Assembly: GCA_014529385.2 (NCBI GenBank)
Contig: CM043945.1
Location: 99,573,463 to 99,637,462 of the forward strand
DNA length: 64,000 nt
Direction: 5' to 3'
Origin: Adiantum capillus-veneris
Taxonomy: Eukaryota; Streptophyta; Polypodiopsida; Polypodiales; Pteridaceae
The stretch's first letter is position 1, and every line of letters starts with the position of its first letter. Made by a program: the position numbers and the translations under genes. The notes below the pieces were generated by a model that was not told the origin of the DNA, made no database searches, and worked only from the letters and a program-made list of their open reading frames with translations. This document shows positions 25,425-37,800 of this stretch, piece by piece.

Positions 25425-25640
25425 TGGTAATGGGAAGCGGGTAGAATGTGCGGCAGCGTACAGGGCAGGGCGCGCAGGGGCGGGTAGGGGGGTTGGGCGC
25501 AGGAGAGAGGGCGGAGGTGCTATGCGAGGGTAGTAGGGGATGGGGCGCAATGATAGCGAGGGGAGAGGGGGGGTGGGTGAGCAGCAACGGCGAGGAGGGG
25601 GGTGCGGGAAGCAGCAGCGAGCGCTCGCTTTCTAATTTGG
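23990..25640. repeat. G/C-skewed low-complexity tracts with poly-G runs
   Basis: The plus strand is strongly purine (G) rich at 23990-24125 and 25230-25620. Uninterrupted G runs lie at 24072-24084 (13 G) and 25395-25423 (29 G). Long Pro-rich minus-strand and Gly/Arg-rich plus-strand ORFs here are produced by the composition. Part of this is LINE ORF1 linker; the rest is probably LINE 5' UTR or flanking DNA. Confidence 0.8.
24236..25060 (-). pseudogene. LINE ORF1: RNA-binding protein with zinc knuckle
   Basis: An RRM-like (DUF4283-type) region covers about 24960-24700 (LGVQFLGCGYYHIEF, AIRAVRAHFQQWRHGFDLAS) and ends with LPKVILLPRVSGGWFK near 24500. Immediately downstream is a complete CX2CX4HX4C knuckle, CFICRQMDHLAKAC, at 24459-24418. 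Such proteins coat LINE RNA. The start codon is uncertain, because the frame is broken upstream in GC-rich DNA. A Pro/Gly-rich tail (24240-24000) follows in low-complexity sequence. Confidence 0.75.
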
Positions 25641-26100
25641 TTCATTGAGTTGTCTTGTTGTGTGCCATGGTGTCAAATTTCTGTGTGTATTGCATTGAGA
25701 AGCACCCACATTAGAGAGCACGAAATAGTTTTCTTGCTATATTCTCCCTAATGAAGAGAATGAGCCTAATTTTTGAGCATATTCTGTACCTGCATGGACC
25801 ATATTTTGTAAAATGAGGACCCCTTGCAACATGGAATACTCAGGGAATGGAAAAATCTCACTATAAAGCAAGGACTTCATTTTTCAGATGTACGAGAAAG
25901 GAAGGGGAACAACGAAGGTGCACTAAAGGAATTGTTCAATTGGTTCTATAGGAAGCAATTACAACGGATGAGATCAAACAACCATGCTGCTCAACCACAA
26001 ATGGAGATTAATGCTTCACTTTGAAGCTTTGTATCGAGTCTTTCTAAAGAGATCCAAATTCAAAAAGGATATTTTTACGCAAAATATTGTCAATTTTACA
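25640..26100. other. no gene recognised
   Basis: AT-balanced sequence. A short open stretch on the plus strand (25866-26024, beginning just after a TTTTTCAG acceptor-like site) reads as a Lys/Arg/Asn-rich peptide that I cannot assign; it may be an exon relic. Confidence 0.3.
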
Positions 26101-26841
26101 TCAGTTTTTGATTTTTTTGGTATCACTAGGCATGTTACTCCTATATCTCAAAAACTTTATTCTTTTATAGCCCCCAAGAAGGTTGACATTTGTCTCCTCA
26201 GCTGCTGTTGCTACACATCTAGAGTACCAAAGAAAGTATCCTACTCTTGAGGCATTGAATCCTACATCATACCCAAATATTCTAAGTGCTGCAACTCTCT
26301 CAAGTAGCATGATATTGTTTGCATGGATTTGAAGGGGAGTGTACCCCAAAAACCATGAAAATATCTTTAGGACAAATATTGGCAACCAAGGATCTTCAGA
26401 ATACTGCATGTGAAAAGCACAAAAGTTGGCACTATCCAACGTAGGCATGTACTGCATGAGAGAGAAGGCATCCCTTCTTGAAGTGCCCCATATTGCTTTC
26501 CCTCTTGAGCCTTTAGCTCTCCCAAGAATTTGTCATGGAGTTCAATCTACAAAACAATAAATAATGACTAATTAAGACAAAATTGAAAAAAAGGAAGATT
26601 TTAGGAAGGGAGATCAAGGTGAAACTAAATCTACCTTTTGCAACTCATCCTCGGCAATGAATTTTTCTTGAAGGAGATTGCATGATCCTCGCTCAACAAG
26701 GCTCTTCTCAAAATCCTCATCTTTGAGTGCGTCAAGCGCCACCCAGGGCCGTTGGCGAACGCCGAATGCATCGCCGTAGCCATAGACACCACTCGTGAGG
26801 AGATCTCCCCTTGTGGCTTCACATGCATAATGGGGACTCAC
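26101..26841 (-). CDS. unknown protein, two exons, probably frameshifted
   Basis: The right part encodes an acidic, helical stretch (ALKDEDFEKSLVERG, QEKFIAEDELQK). It ends at a good donor (AAAG|GTAG, exon end 26635). An 88-bp intron with a TTGTAG acceptor resumes in phase at 26546 (IELHDKFLGELKAQEGK). About 30 codons later the frame must shift by one base (near 26455) to continue into MQYMPTLDSANFCAFHMQY and a hydrophobic C-terminal half (FSWFLGYTPLQ, LLERVAALRIFGYD) ending at 26101. The N-terminus is unclear: the frame opens after a TAA and has no early ATG, while an alternative frame has an ATG at 26828. I do not recognise the family. It lies about 1 kb outside the first copy of the repeat motif, so it may be an ordinary host gene. 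Confidence 0.45.
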
Positions 26842-27755
26842 ATTTTAGGGCTTTATACCTTGCCGTTTACTGCAGTGCATCCGCATATAGGATCATGGAG
26901 GTGCCACGTGGTAGCTTGTGGTGAGCATGGCCTCCAGCCCCCAAATATCTCAAAAATATTTTGATAAAAACTCCCATGCAACCCAACCTTTTCTGCCCAT
27001 CTTTCCATTGTTGCCGTCTGATGCACAAGGTTCCGATCGTTGAACCGTCAAGGCCAACTGAGACCTCATATTTTGGGCTCCAAGCTGCATAGATCTCGTC
27101 TCATCCAGAATCTAGGAAGCCCTCGAACCAAGGCCGCAAAAAGTGAGAATCTTCACGTGCAACCCACTCCGAGTCACTACACCCCACTTTTTGACTTCCA
27201 TAACTTCCCGCTCCAGGCTCTATTTGATGAGCAGTCAACTCTTGCAAGCTCCATACACTGCATAGCACCTTCTCGAACCCTGTTGAGGCCCAAAAAATGC
27301 CAAATGGCATGACTCCCCATGCGGTCAGGTGGGCACCAACCTAGCCCCCGGCAAAACTTCAACTGACCATAAACTGCAATCCATAGCTCGGATCTGTAAT
27401 ATGAAAAGATGGGTATGCTCCATAGATTCAGCACTACATGTCCATACACTGACATCCTCTTGGGCCACCTGTCCCCAACTTCTCTATTTAAGACCATATT
27501 AGGTAAAGTGGGAAAATCCCAATTCCCAGGTTGGACAACTTTCAATATATCATGTATAAAATATAGAGATTTTGTCAAAAATTTGAGTTTTCTTAAGGTC
27601 TCATTCCACTTTATGCACATACAATACACAATGAAAACAACTAAAATATCATGGTTTCAATCAATTGGATTATTAGGAGAGGAGTATATTGCATCCATTA
27701 TCGTTGTCTATGTTCTACTGTCCTACCTACAACTTATCTCAACATGGAGAGCTTG
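26842..27755. other. intergenic, nothing assigned
   Basis: No recognisable protein domain, RNA gene or repeat. Scattered ORFs of up to 150 codons on both strands look random. If the minus-strand gene to the left is real, its promoter and 5' leader would be here. Confidence 0.3.
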
Positions 27756-29937
27756 GTTTCTAGGTCCACCACTTGTCCAAGTTAATGTAAAAGTGACTCA
27801 AGGTTCACAACTTGTGAAAGCAAGGATCCATTGAGGAATACAATCCACTTGGCTATTTTTCCTTAATTTATTGCATGTGACATTTAAGCAAGGTCCACTT
27901 CTAATCTATAACTTCTTAATTTGAGGCATGGGGCATACATAAAATATGTAGCATATGCTCTATTGCCTCATAGGAAGGTTGGTTTCAAGGTGCACTTATC
28001 CATGCTAGCCTATCTTGGAGAAATGATGGAGCTTGCTTCTCTCCTTGTTTCAATGGAGACTAGCTTGGACAAGTGGTGGACCTTTGCTTCTCTCTATGTT
28101 TCAATAGAGTTAGCTTGGACAAGTGGTGATCTTGGAACAAAACCCCCATGTAAAACATATCATGGGTATTCCAAGTGATTAGAAAGATTACCATTTAAGA
28201 TATAACCTTATAGGTTGGACAACTAGATCTTGGCTTGGAGAAATGGTGGACCTTTGATTCTCTCCATGTTTCAATGGAGTCTATCTTGGAGAAATGGTGG
28301 AGCTTGCTTCTGTCCATGTTTCAATGGAGCCTAGCTTGAATAGTTGGTGGACCTTTGCTTCTCTCTATGTTTCAATAGAGTTAGCTTAGACACGTGGTGG
28401 ATCTTCAAAATAAACCAACTACTATCAATGTTGCCTAGCTTGGACAAGTGGTGGAGTGTTTCTCTACTCCATGTTTCAATGGATCTTAGCTTGGACAAGT
28501 GTTGGACCTTAAAATAAAAACCCCATGTACAACATAGAATGGATTTTCTAGATTTCAATGGAGTCTAGATTTAACAAATGGTGGAGCTTGTCTTCATCCA
28601 TGTTTCAATGAAACTAGCTTGGACAAGTGGTGGACCTTGTAACAAACCCTCCCATGTACAACATATCATTGGTTTTCTAAGTGATGGGAAGGAATACCAT
28701 TCAAGATATAAACTTATAGCTTGGATAAGTAGTTGACTTTAAAACCAAATTCATCATAATACAATGAAATACAGGTCAGCCAATTCCTAAATCTTGAGAC
28801 CAAACCTCCCATGCTATTAGAGATAATATATTGGATAAGTGGTGGACCTTCTATTATTTTCCCATGCCTAGTTTAGACAACCGGTACACTTCGCAGCTAT
28901 AAAGGTTGGACGAGTTGTGGAGCCTTGTTTCTATCCATGTTTTAATGGATCCTAGCTTGGACAAGTGGTGGACCTTGGAAAAAAGCTTCCATGTACAGCA
29001 TATATGAGGTTTTCCATGTTTTAATGGAACCTATCTTGGACAAATGGTGAAGCTTTCTTCTCTCCATGTTGATTTTGGAACTACCTTAGATAAGTGGTGG
29101 AGCTTTTCTTTTCTACTCTTCATAATACAATGAAGTATATGTTGGTTACATGGTGAATCTTAAGGCCAAACCTCCCATTTTACTAGAGATGATAGGTTGG
29201 ACAAGTGGATCAACCTTCTATCATTTCTCCATGACTATATTGGACAATTAGTAGACATAACATCTCTCTATGTTGTCTAGAGATGAGCTTGGACAAGTGA
29301 TGGACCCTGCTTCTCTCTTCCCTTGGTTTACTAGTTTGAAGACTCAGTATATATACTTTCTTAGATCTAGCTTGAACAAGTGGTGGACCTTGCATCCACA
29401 ATCTTAATTCAGTACAAAAAAGTATATGAAAAAATAACATAGGAATCTTGGTTTGAAGGTCAAGCAATTAGGTTCCAAATGCACATAATAATATATTTTC
29501 CACCCATATTAAAAGAAAGTTAAATATGTTATTACCAAATTGACAAAGGTAACGTCCAAGAATTATATCTTTCCATCTTGTCAGATCTAAATCTTCATCA
29601 AGGCGACATGCATGTATACATCAACTTTCAAGCCATTCAAGAATACATGCACTTAGATTCCATAGTTTTGTTTTCAAAGTCTTTTAGGTTCTAAAACTCT
29701 TTCACATAAAGTATGTAATGACAAAATTCTTGAAGCAAACATTTGTGCCCAAGAAAAAGATCCCTCTCACATATTTAAAGTCCATGAATTCTCTGATCCA
29801 CACTTACAAGTTTTATTTTGACATCAAACATCAATTCTTTCATAGTTCCAAATAAATGCAACCTCGATATGAATTGACAAAAAATGAATTTCTTTTACTA
29901 TATGACCCAACAGAGGCCCCAATCAAATAAAAAATGA

Positions 29938-30042
29938 GTCCCCAAAAATTTGGGTGCACTCTAGCAATACATCAGAGTCCCCTTACAATAGGATGCACTC
30001 CAATAGTACATTGAAGTCCCCTTAGAGTAGGGTGCACTCCAT
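29938..30042 (+). repeat. 39-bp tandem repeat, three copies
   Basis: GTCCCC-started units begin at 29938, 29977 and 30016, each ending in a GGTGCACTC-like block. They lie just 3' of the FCP-like exon (minus strand) and are unrelated to the main motif. Confidence 0.75.
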
Positions 30043-30158
30043 TCAAGTGTTCATAAAATTGACACACCTTTAAAAAAAAAAAAAAAGACTATATCAAATT
30101 ATACAAATGTTGAAAGATACACACTAGAATAAAAAAAGCATCTTATAGCCATATTTAT

Positions 30159-30934
30159 TCAATGCTTTCGTGTTGACAAGTACACACCAAGGACATAATT
30201 TGTCTCAGAAGCACTATACTGATTTACAATTGTGTTGTATGTATAGACTCTCTTATCTCTTGCATACAACCATCCTACCAACCATGGAATTATGGTTCTC
30301 TGCAAGAAGTTTTGAAGTTGCTCGGAAGTTTGCCTCCACATCTTTGGAAATATAAGATATGTCCCTGGCATGTTCCACATCACCCTATATGGAGTGTCAT
30401 CAAAAATTAAGGTATTGTTTGCATCCAAATCCTCAAATATCTTCCAAATATCACTCAGATTTTTGCGATAAACCCTTGTAAATCCTAACATGATATTTGG
30501 ATTTTGGCAATTTTTGTTACTCATAAACACCTTGAACTTGGTATACTGCTCAGGAAAACACTTTTGTGTGATGCGTTGCACCCTTGTTAAGTTATAGCAA
30601 CTCCATATCCATAGCTCAAAGTATTCAGCACAAAAATCCAAAAAACTTTGTGCGTCTGGTCGCACCACATGATAAACTTCATCTTTGTCCTCCACAAGTC
30701 GCATGTGTTGAGCCCAAGATGGCATAGAATCTCCATGTTTCATTTCAACTGTCTTGAGAAGTAACCCCTCTAGATCCAAGATAAGTACTCTTTTGATGTC
30801 CTTGAAAGCAAGTGGTAGGTGATAAGGAGGTGATTCATTCCTTGGACAAGGTCTTGGAGGAGGTTGGATGGGTAATTCAATAGTTTTCTTCAATTTATGC
30901 CAGCATATAGCCAATCCATTTTTCTGTAATGGTT
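30159..30934 (-). CDS. FCP/TIM50-like phosphatase-fold protein (copy A), terminal exon
   Basis: A single open exon of about 258 codons starts right after a strong acceptor (CTTTAATTTCAG at 30935) with two bases of a split codon, so at least one upstream exon is missing from my model. The HAD/FCP1-homology signature is clear: LILDLEGLLLK (about 30789-30757), where the usual nucleophile motif DxDx(T/V) reads D-L-E-G-L; a VVRPDAQSFLDF and FELWIWS block; and TLIFDDTPYR (about 30412-30384), the conserved (D/N)D acceptor pair. FCP-type enzymes dephosphorylate Ser/Thr, typically of the RNA polymerase II tail, while TIM50 relatives are non-catalytic. The Glu in place of the second Asp makes activity doubtful. 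TGA at 30161-30159 overlaps an AATAAA polyadenylation-like signal. No frameshift is seen. Confidence 0.8.
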
Positions 30935-30999
30935 CTGAAATTAAAGAACAAGAACACTTAATGCAAACACAACAATAGACATGAGTTTTACATTGTCTA

Positions 31000-31240
31000 C
31001 CCTAAGGTTTTATTAGATACCAAAATCCATCTATGATCTACTCATTAATAGAAAGAAAGTCAAATTAAAATCCTGACTCTTTTTTATGCTACACTCTCTC
31101 TTAGTCTCAATACCATGGAGTTCAACTAGACTTAAGTCAACTAATAACTACTACTTGTTGTTAAAGGTATTCTTGAAGTGTATAAGGCTTAACCAATGCT
31201 CTAGTGTAGAATGGGTATTTAGGTCTCAAGGTCTACCACT
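31000..31240. other. motif-free spacer upstream of FCP copy A
   Basis: No motif copies and no ORF that I can assign. A missing 5' exon of FCP copy A might be sought here or further right. Confidence 0.3.
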
Positions 31241-34200
31241 TATCCAAGCAAAGATCCATTTAGATATGGAAACCCAATTTTTCTTAATATAATGATATAG
31301 AGTGGACAAGTGGTGAATCTTGAGACCAAGCCACTCATGCTACTAGGGATAATAGGTTGGACAAGTGGTGGACCTTGAATGTAAACCCCCCATGTACAAA
31401 GTATCAGGGGTTTTGGGTATTTCAATGGACTCTAGCATCTTGGAAACATGGTGGAGCTTACTTCTCTCCATGTTTCAATGGAGTCTATCTTGGATAAATG
31501 GTGGAGCATCATTCTCTCCATGTTTCAATGGAGCCTACCTTGGACAAGTGGTGCACGTTTGTTTCTCTCTATGTTTGAACAGATTTAGCTTGGACAAGTG
31601 GTGGACCTTGGAACAAAATCCCCATGTAAAACATATCATGGACATTACAAGTGGTGAGAAAAAATACCATTCAATATATAACCTTATAGGTTGGAAAAGT
31701 GGTGGACCTTAACACCCAATTATTATTAATATAATGACATAGAGTGGACAAGTGGTGAATCTTGCGACCAAACCTACTAGGAAAAGTACGTTGGATAAGT
31801 GGTGGACCTTGAATGCAAACCCCCATGTACAAAATATTACTCATGCTACTAGGAATAATTTGGTATTAAGGTCCATGTTTCAATGGAGCCTAGCTTGGAA
31901 AAGTGGTGGACCTTTGTTTCTCTCTATGTTTCAATAGAATTTGCTTGGACAAGTGGTGAACCTTGGAACAAAACCCCCATGTAAAGCATGTCATGGGCAT
32001 TACAAGTGGTGAGAAAAAATACCATTCAAGGTATAACCTTATAGGCTGGACAAGTGGTGGACCTTAGCACCCAATTCCTCTTATTATAATGACATATAGT
32101 GGAAAAGTGGTGAATTGTGAGACCAAACCTACTAGGGATAATAGGTTGGAGAAATGGTTGACCTTGAATGTAAATCACCCATGTACAAAATATCATGGGT
32201 TTTGCGTATTTCAATGGAGCCTAGCATCTTGGAGACATGGTGGAACTTACTTCTCTCCATGTTTTAATGGAGCCTATCTAGGAGAAATGGTGGAGGTTCC
32301 TTCTCTCCATGTTTCAATGGAGCCTAGCTTGGACAAGTCGTGGACCTTTGTTTCTCTCTATGTTTGAATATGGTTAGCTTGGACAAGTGGTGGATCTTGG
32401 AATGAAACTCCCATGTAAAACATATCATGGGCATTTCAAGTGGCGAGAAAGGATACCATTTAAGATATAACCTTATAGGTTGGACAAGTGGTGGACCTTA
32501 ACACAATATAATGACATAGAGTGTACAAGTGGTGAATCTTGAAACCAAACCACTCATGCTACTAGGGATAATAGGTTAAACAAGTGGTGGGCCTTGAAAT
32601 AAAACCCCCTAGAGTGTTTCAATGGAGCCTAGCTTGGAAACATGGTAAAGCTTGCTTCTCTCCATGTTTCAATGCAGCCTATCTTGGATAAATGGTGCAG
32701 CATCATTCTCTCCATGTTTCAATGGAGCCTAGCTTGGACAAGTGGTGGACCTTTGTTTCTCTCTATGTTTGAATAGAGTTATCTTGGAAAAGTGGTGGAC
32801 CTTGGAACAAAAACCCCATGTAAAACATATCATGGGCATTACAAGTGGTGAGAAAAAATACCATTCAATATATAACCTTATAGGTTGGACAAGTGGTGGA
32901 CCTTAACACCCAATTATTCTTAATATAATGACATAGAGTGGATAAGTGGTGAAATTGGGACCAAACCTACTAGGGAAATAGGTTGGACAAGTGGTGGACC
33001 TTGAATGTAAACGCCCCATGTACAAAATATCACTCATGCTACTAGAAATAATTTGGTATTAAGGTCCATGTTTCAATGCAGCCTAGCTTGGAAAAGTGGT
33101 GGACCTTTGTTTCTCTCTATGTTTCAATAGATTTATCTTGGACAAGTGGTGTACCTTGGAACAAAACCCCCATGTAAATCATGTCATGGGCATTACAAGT
33201 GGTGAGAAAAAATACCATTCAAGCTATAACATTATAGGTTGAACAAGTGGTGGACCTTAACACCTAATTCCTCTTAATATAATGACATAGAGTGGACAAG
33301 TGGTGAATCATGAGACCAAACCTACTAGGGATAATAGGTTGGACAAGTGGTGAACCTTGAATGTAAACCCCCCATGTACAAAAAATTATGGGTATTGGGT
33401 ATTTCAATGGAGCCTAGAAACTTGGAGGCATGGTGGAGCTTATTTCTCTCCATGTTTCAATGGAGCCTATGTAGGAGAAACAATGGAGGTTCCTTCTCTC
33501 CATGTTTCAATGAGCCTAGCTTGGACAAGTGGTGGACCTTGGAATGAAACCCCCATGTAAAACATATCATGGGCATTTCAAGTGGTGAGAAACGATACTA
33601 TTTAAAATATAACCTTATAGGCTGGACAAGTGGTGGACTTTAACACATATTTCTTCTTCATATAATGACATAGAGTGTACAAGTGGTGAATCTTGAGACC
33701 AAACCACTCTTGCTACTAGGGATAATAGGTTGGACAAGTGGTGGACCTTGAATGTAAACCCCTCATGTACAAAATTATGGGTTTAGGGTATTTCAATGGA
33801 GCCTAGCTTGGAGACATGGTGGAGATTACTTCTCTCAATGTTTCAATGGAACCTATCTTGGAGAAATGGTGGATCATCCTTCTCTCCATGTTTCAATGGA
33901 GCCTATCTTGGACAAGTGGTGGACCTTTGCTTCTCTCTATGTTTTAATGGAGTTAGGTTGGAAAAGTGGTGATGGACCTTGACAAGTGGTGAAGCATACC
34001 ATTTAAGATATACCCTTATAGGTTGGACAAGTGGTGGACCTTAACACCCAGTTATTCTTAATATAATGACATAGAGTGGATAAGTGGTGAATCTTAAGAC
34101 CAAATCACTCATGCTACTAGGTATAATACGTTAGAGAAGTGGTAGACCTTGAATGTAAACACCCCATGTACAAAATATCATGGTTTTAGGATGTTTCAAT

Positions 34201-34999
34201 GGAGCCTAGAATCTCGGAGACATGGTAGATCTTGATTCTTTCCATGTTTGAATGGCACCTATCTTGGAAAAATGATGGAGGTTACTTCTCTCCATACTTC
34301 AACGGAGCCTAGCTTTGACAAGTGGTGAACCTTTGCTTCTCTCTATGTTTGAATAGAGTTAGCTTGGACAAGTGGTGGACCTTTGCTTCTCTCTATGTTT
34401 GAATAGAGTTAGCTTGGACAAGTGGTGGACCTTGGAATGAAACCCCCTGTAAAACATATCATGGGCATTTCAAGTGGTGAGAAAGGATACCATTTAAGAT
34501 ATAACCTTATAGGTTGGACAAGTGGTGGACCTTAATACATAGTTCTTCTTAATATAATGACATAGAGTGTACAAGTGGTGTATCTTGAGACCAAACCACT
34601 CGTGCTACTAGGGATCCTAGCTTGGACAAGTGGTGGACCTTGGAAAAAAGTCCCCCTATACAACATAGATGAGTTTTTTCATGTTTTAATGGAAGAGAGA
34701 TTCGACAAATGGTGGAGCTTGCTTATCTCCATGTGGATTTTAGAACTAGCTTGGACAAGTGGTGGAGCTTTGCTTTTTTACTCTTCATAATACAATGATG
34801 TATAGGTTGGTTACATGGTGAATCTTAAGGCCAAACCTCCCATCTTACTAGAGATGATAGGTTGGACAAGTGGTCAACCTTCTATCATTTCTCCATGCCT
34901 ATAATTAGACAATTAGTAGAACTAGCATCTTTCTATGTTGTCTAGAGCTGAGCTTGGACAAGTAGTGGACCTTGCTACTCTCTTCCCTTGGATTATTAG

Positions 35000-35440
35000 T
35001 TTGAAGACTCATTATATATACTTGCTTAGATCTATATAATTACTCATTAGTTAGGTTACAAGTGGGTATGTAATTTGTTAGCCTCAAGGGACTTTGAATA
35101 TTGAATAGTAAGAAAGTCAAGTGCTGGTTTGAAGATCTTTTGCTTATCTAAACTAGACTCTAACTCAATAATAAGTTTCATAAGTTCCACGAATTGTCCT
35201 ATCTAGGCTCCAAAAGAGTCTTAATTGGTTTGTGCTAGATTCTAACTTCCTTGATGGGGTAGAATCCTAGAAAAATGAGGCACTATAAGTTTTACCTTAG
35301 CTCAAATGGATTTTTCACTTAAACTCGACTGCAATTTGGCTATCTAGTCTTTGTCTCGATGGAGTTTAACACTAGATACATAGTAGTGATATTTAAGCTT
35401 CATGTCTCTTCACTTGATCGAGATATGAGACCATACTTTC
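35000..35440. other. boundary of motif orientation
   Basis: The last reverse-oriented copy is near 34965 and the first forward copy near 35441. No ORF, direct repeat or short palindrome that could explain the switch is evident by eye. Confidence 0.6.
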
Positions 35441-35761
35441 AAGGTCACCACTTGTCTTACCTAAAGACCAATGTGAGACATGGGAGCAAGAAAGCCATCC
35501 GATATTGTTTTAAGGACTATTACATAGGCAATCAATAACTTAAGTAAAGCAAAAAGACTTGGATCTTTCACAATTAATAACTTAAGTAAAGCCAAAAAGA
35601 CTTGGATCTTTGACAGTTTTTTTCAAACTAAAAAAGCACAATCTCATGCTAACAAAACTATAAATCACAATTGAAAGGTTTGAACAAGAAAAAGATCAAC
35701 AATCTTAATAAGAAGGATACTTTTCATTTCATTTGATGATTACAAACTAAAATAAAGTCTC

Positions 35762-37075
35762 TCAAGAAATTGATAAACAAAAAATGTAGGTGACTGCTTC
35801 ATTATTTTGAGCAAAAATATCAAAATCTCTATTGATTGAGCTCCATCTAGTAGTATCCTTTGTAAGATCCTGCAAGAAGGAATAAAAAGAAAGATTTGTT
35901 AGATACCATGCACATGAGTGTTCAAGCATGTGTATCAAGAATATATGACATGTCACTAGTACCTTAGGGTTGCTTTCTATCCAGCCTTAGAAGATTGTTC
36001 TCAGCTTTCACCTTATTTATATAAGCCTTTGCTGTGGTTGCCTTCAAAACTCCTTTTGTGTTACAACCCAATTGCCTAGCTAAAGTGGTCAATTGTGACG
36101 CCTTCATGCTTTCAATGGGTGTACGCTCCTTTGCCAAGATCTCTTGTATTTGGGCTCTTCTCATTTCATTGCGGTGGCTTGTGTCACTTGCATCTTCAAT
36201 GATAGTTTCATCTCTGTCACCTTTTGCAGGTGGTATTCTTCTTGTAAAGAACACCTTAGCTGACCAAACATCATTTTTCTGCTTCCAATACTCCATGATT
36301 TGTTTGTATTCACTATCATTTGTCACTATAGGTTGTCCATAACGATTAGAAGCAATTAAATCACGCACATCCCTTCTCTCATCAAGCTGAATCAAGTATG
36401 GCAGTAGCTCCTCCAAGAGCATATTGTCAACCATCTTCTCAGCATCAAATTGTGGTGAAAAATGCAATTGTTTGCTGGTGAAATACATCCCTTGTAAGGA
36501 GAGTCATCAATAAGCACTGTTCTTTGTGGATCACATTCAAACCCCATGGCAATTTTGGCTAGAGGCTTGAACATTGCCTCAACGTTTGGATTGTCGGGTC
36601 TAAACAATTTTTGAGTTTGAGCGGTGTAGCAAACATCTTGCGACCAAATTGCAAAGAAAGGCAATGTATCCTCAGCTAAGTTGTTTAGTGCTGCAAGGAT
36701 TTGATACACATTATTCCTAGTAGCTGTCGACCAAATTGCAACATTAAACCTTTGTAAAATAGTCTTCAAGAATTGGATGCAACCTGGCCTGAGTATAATA
36801 TATCTTTTTGAATCCATTTGCACTGAGTTGTGGTGTGAGGATGGTTGAGGGGAACGTTTCAACAATAGACCATTTAAATCCAATATAATTGTAAGCATGG
36901 ATTTCTCAACATCTACGCTACATGACGTAGTACCAATTGGCAATAGCTCGTGAGTGGACTTTTCAGTCTCTTTTGATGTATGTTGCATTTTTGAAGCATC
37001 GATTTCTTGGTTCTCATTATTGGAAGCTTGCTCAAGTTGCACAACACAGACTCTTAGTATAGAAATATCATCCAT
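35762..37075 (-). pseudogene. FCP/TIM50-like protein (copy B) with C-terminal SAP-like tail
   Basis: The probable start is ATG at 37075 (MDDISILRVCVVQLEQ), 12 bases inside a TTTCTAAG acceptor-like site. Signature blocks: TIILDLNGLLLKR (about 36891-36858), with D-L-N instead of D-x-D; FNVAIWSTATRNNVYQIL; and TVLIDDSPYKG (about 36520-36490). Directly after this the frame shifts by one base (AAGGGATG, 36486-36494) and continues for 170 codons (YLIQLDERRDVRDLIASN, then a basic tail SQLTTLARQLGC that resembles a SAP DNA-binding helix pair; inference). A donor at 35963 and an acceptor at 35870 suggest a last exon 35869-35762 (DLTKDTTRWSSINRDFD), which needs a second frame change. Divergent from copy A, so not a recent duplicate. 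Confidence 0.72.
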
Positions 37076-37084
37076 CTTGGGCAC

Positions 37085-37800
37085 TTAGAAACCATAGAAT
37101 CTATTATTCTATAGTTGTTGACTGAACCATAGGAGCATTATCCATCCCAGTTTGTGAATCTAAGAAAACACACACACAAATGGTATCTCAAAACCACTAG
37201 AATTTTATTCACCATATTTATATGTAGAACTCCTAGTAAGAAATTTATTTAAGGTAAAGTCGTTGTTAGAATCCTTGCAACCATTTTCAGCATTCGTACA
37301 CCAAACACCACTTGTCTAAAATACAATCTACTAACTCAACATTTTCCATCCTACACTTTATTAAAGATGAGTACTTAAAGTGAAAACTAAAAGCCACCCT
37401 TGTTGAGGAAACATGGATACAAGGTCCACCAAATGTCCAACCTAGACTACAAGAAAATAATTAGAGATTTGGCTTAGATTTGGATTCAAAGGCCACCACT
37501 TATTCAAGTAAGATAACTCCACTTGTTTAAGACAGTAATGTTTGAAGCCCCACCACTTGTCCAACCTAGACATTGATTAAATTTTGGTAAGATTTATCAC
37601 AAATCTAGAGTAGAATCAAGATTCTATGGCCAAGGTAGTCAATATGTTAGACAACACACAAAGCATAAGAGCACTCTAGATTCTCGTTGAGCATAAACTA
37701 AACAATAATCAAATGTTATATTCACTTGAGATTTCATCCATGAAAAATGAAAATGATGCATGTACTTGAGATTTCCATCCATGTACAATACTTTACAATG
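37085..37800. other. spacer between FCP copy B and SET exon
   Basis: Holds three forward motif copies (about 37409, 37490 and 37530). I see no gene. Confidence 0.5.

Larger units (their letters stand above)
28050..34975 (-). repeat. inverted block of the motif field
   Basis: All recognisable motif copies here are in reverse orientation to the rest of the field. They form diverged ~340-440-bp monomers, each recognisable by the anchor GGGATAATAGGTTGGACAAG (for example near 31347, 32145, 32567, 33327 and 33720). Each monomer is the reverse complement of the monomers at 44-52 kb. The block surrounds the FCP-like exon at 30.2-30.9 kb; motif copies stop at about 29.5 kb and resume at 31.2 kb. Confidence 0.85.

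Noticed and set aside
25188-25587. Long Pro-rich minus-strand ORFs and Gly/Arg-rich plus-strand ORFs
   Set aside because: Several frames are open at once in G-rich DNA; a product of base composition.
27040-27834. Overlapping ORFs of 90-150 codons on both strands
   Set aside because: No domain, no splice logic and both strands open to a similar extent; judged random.
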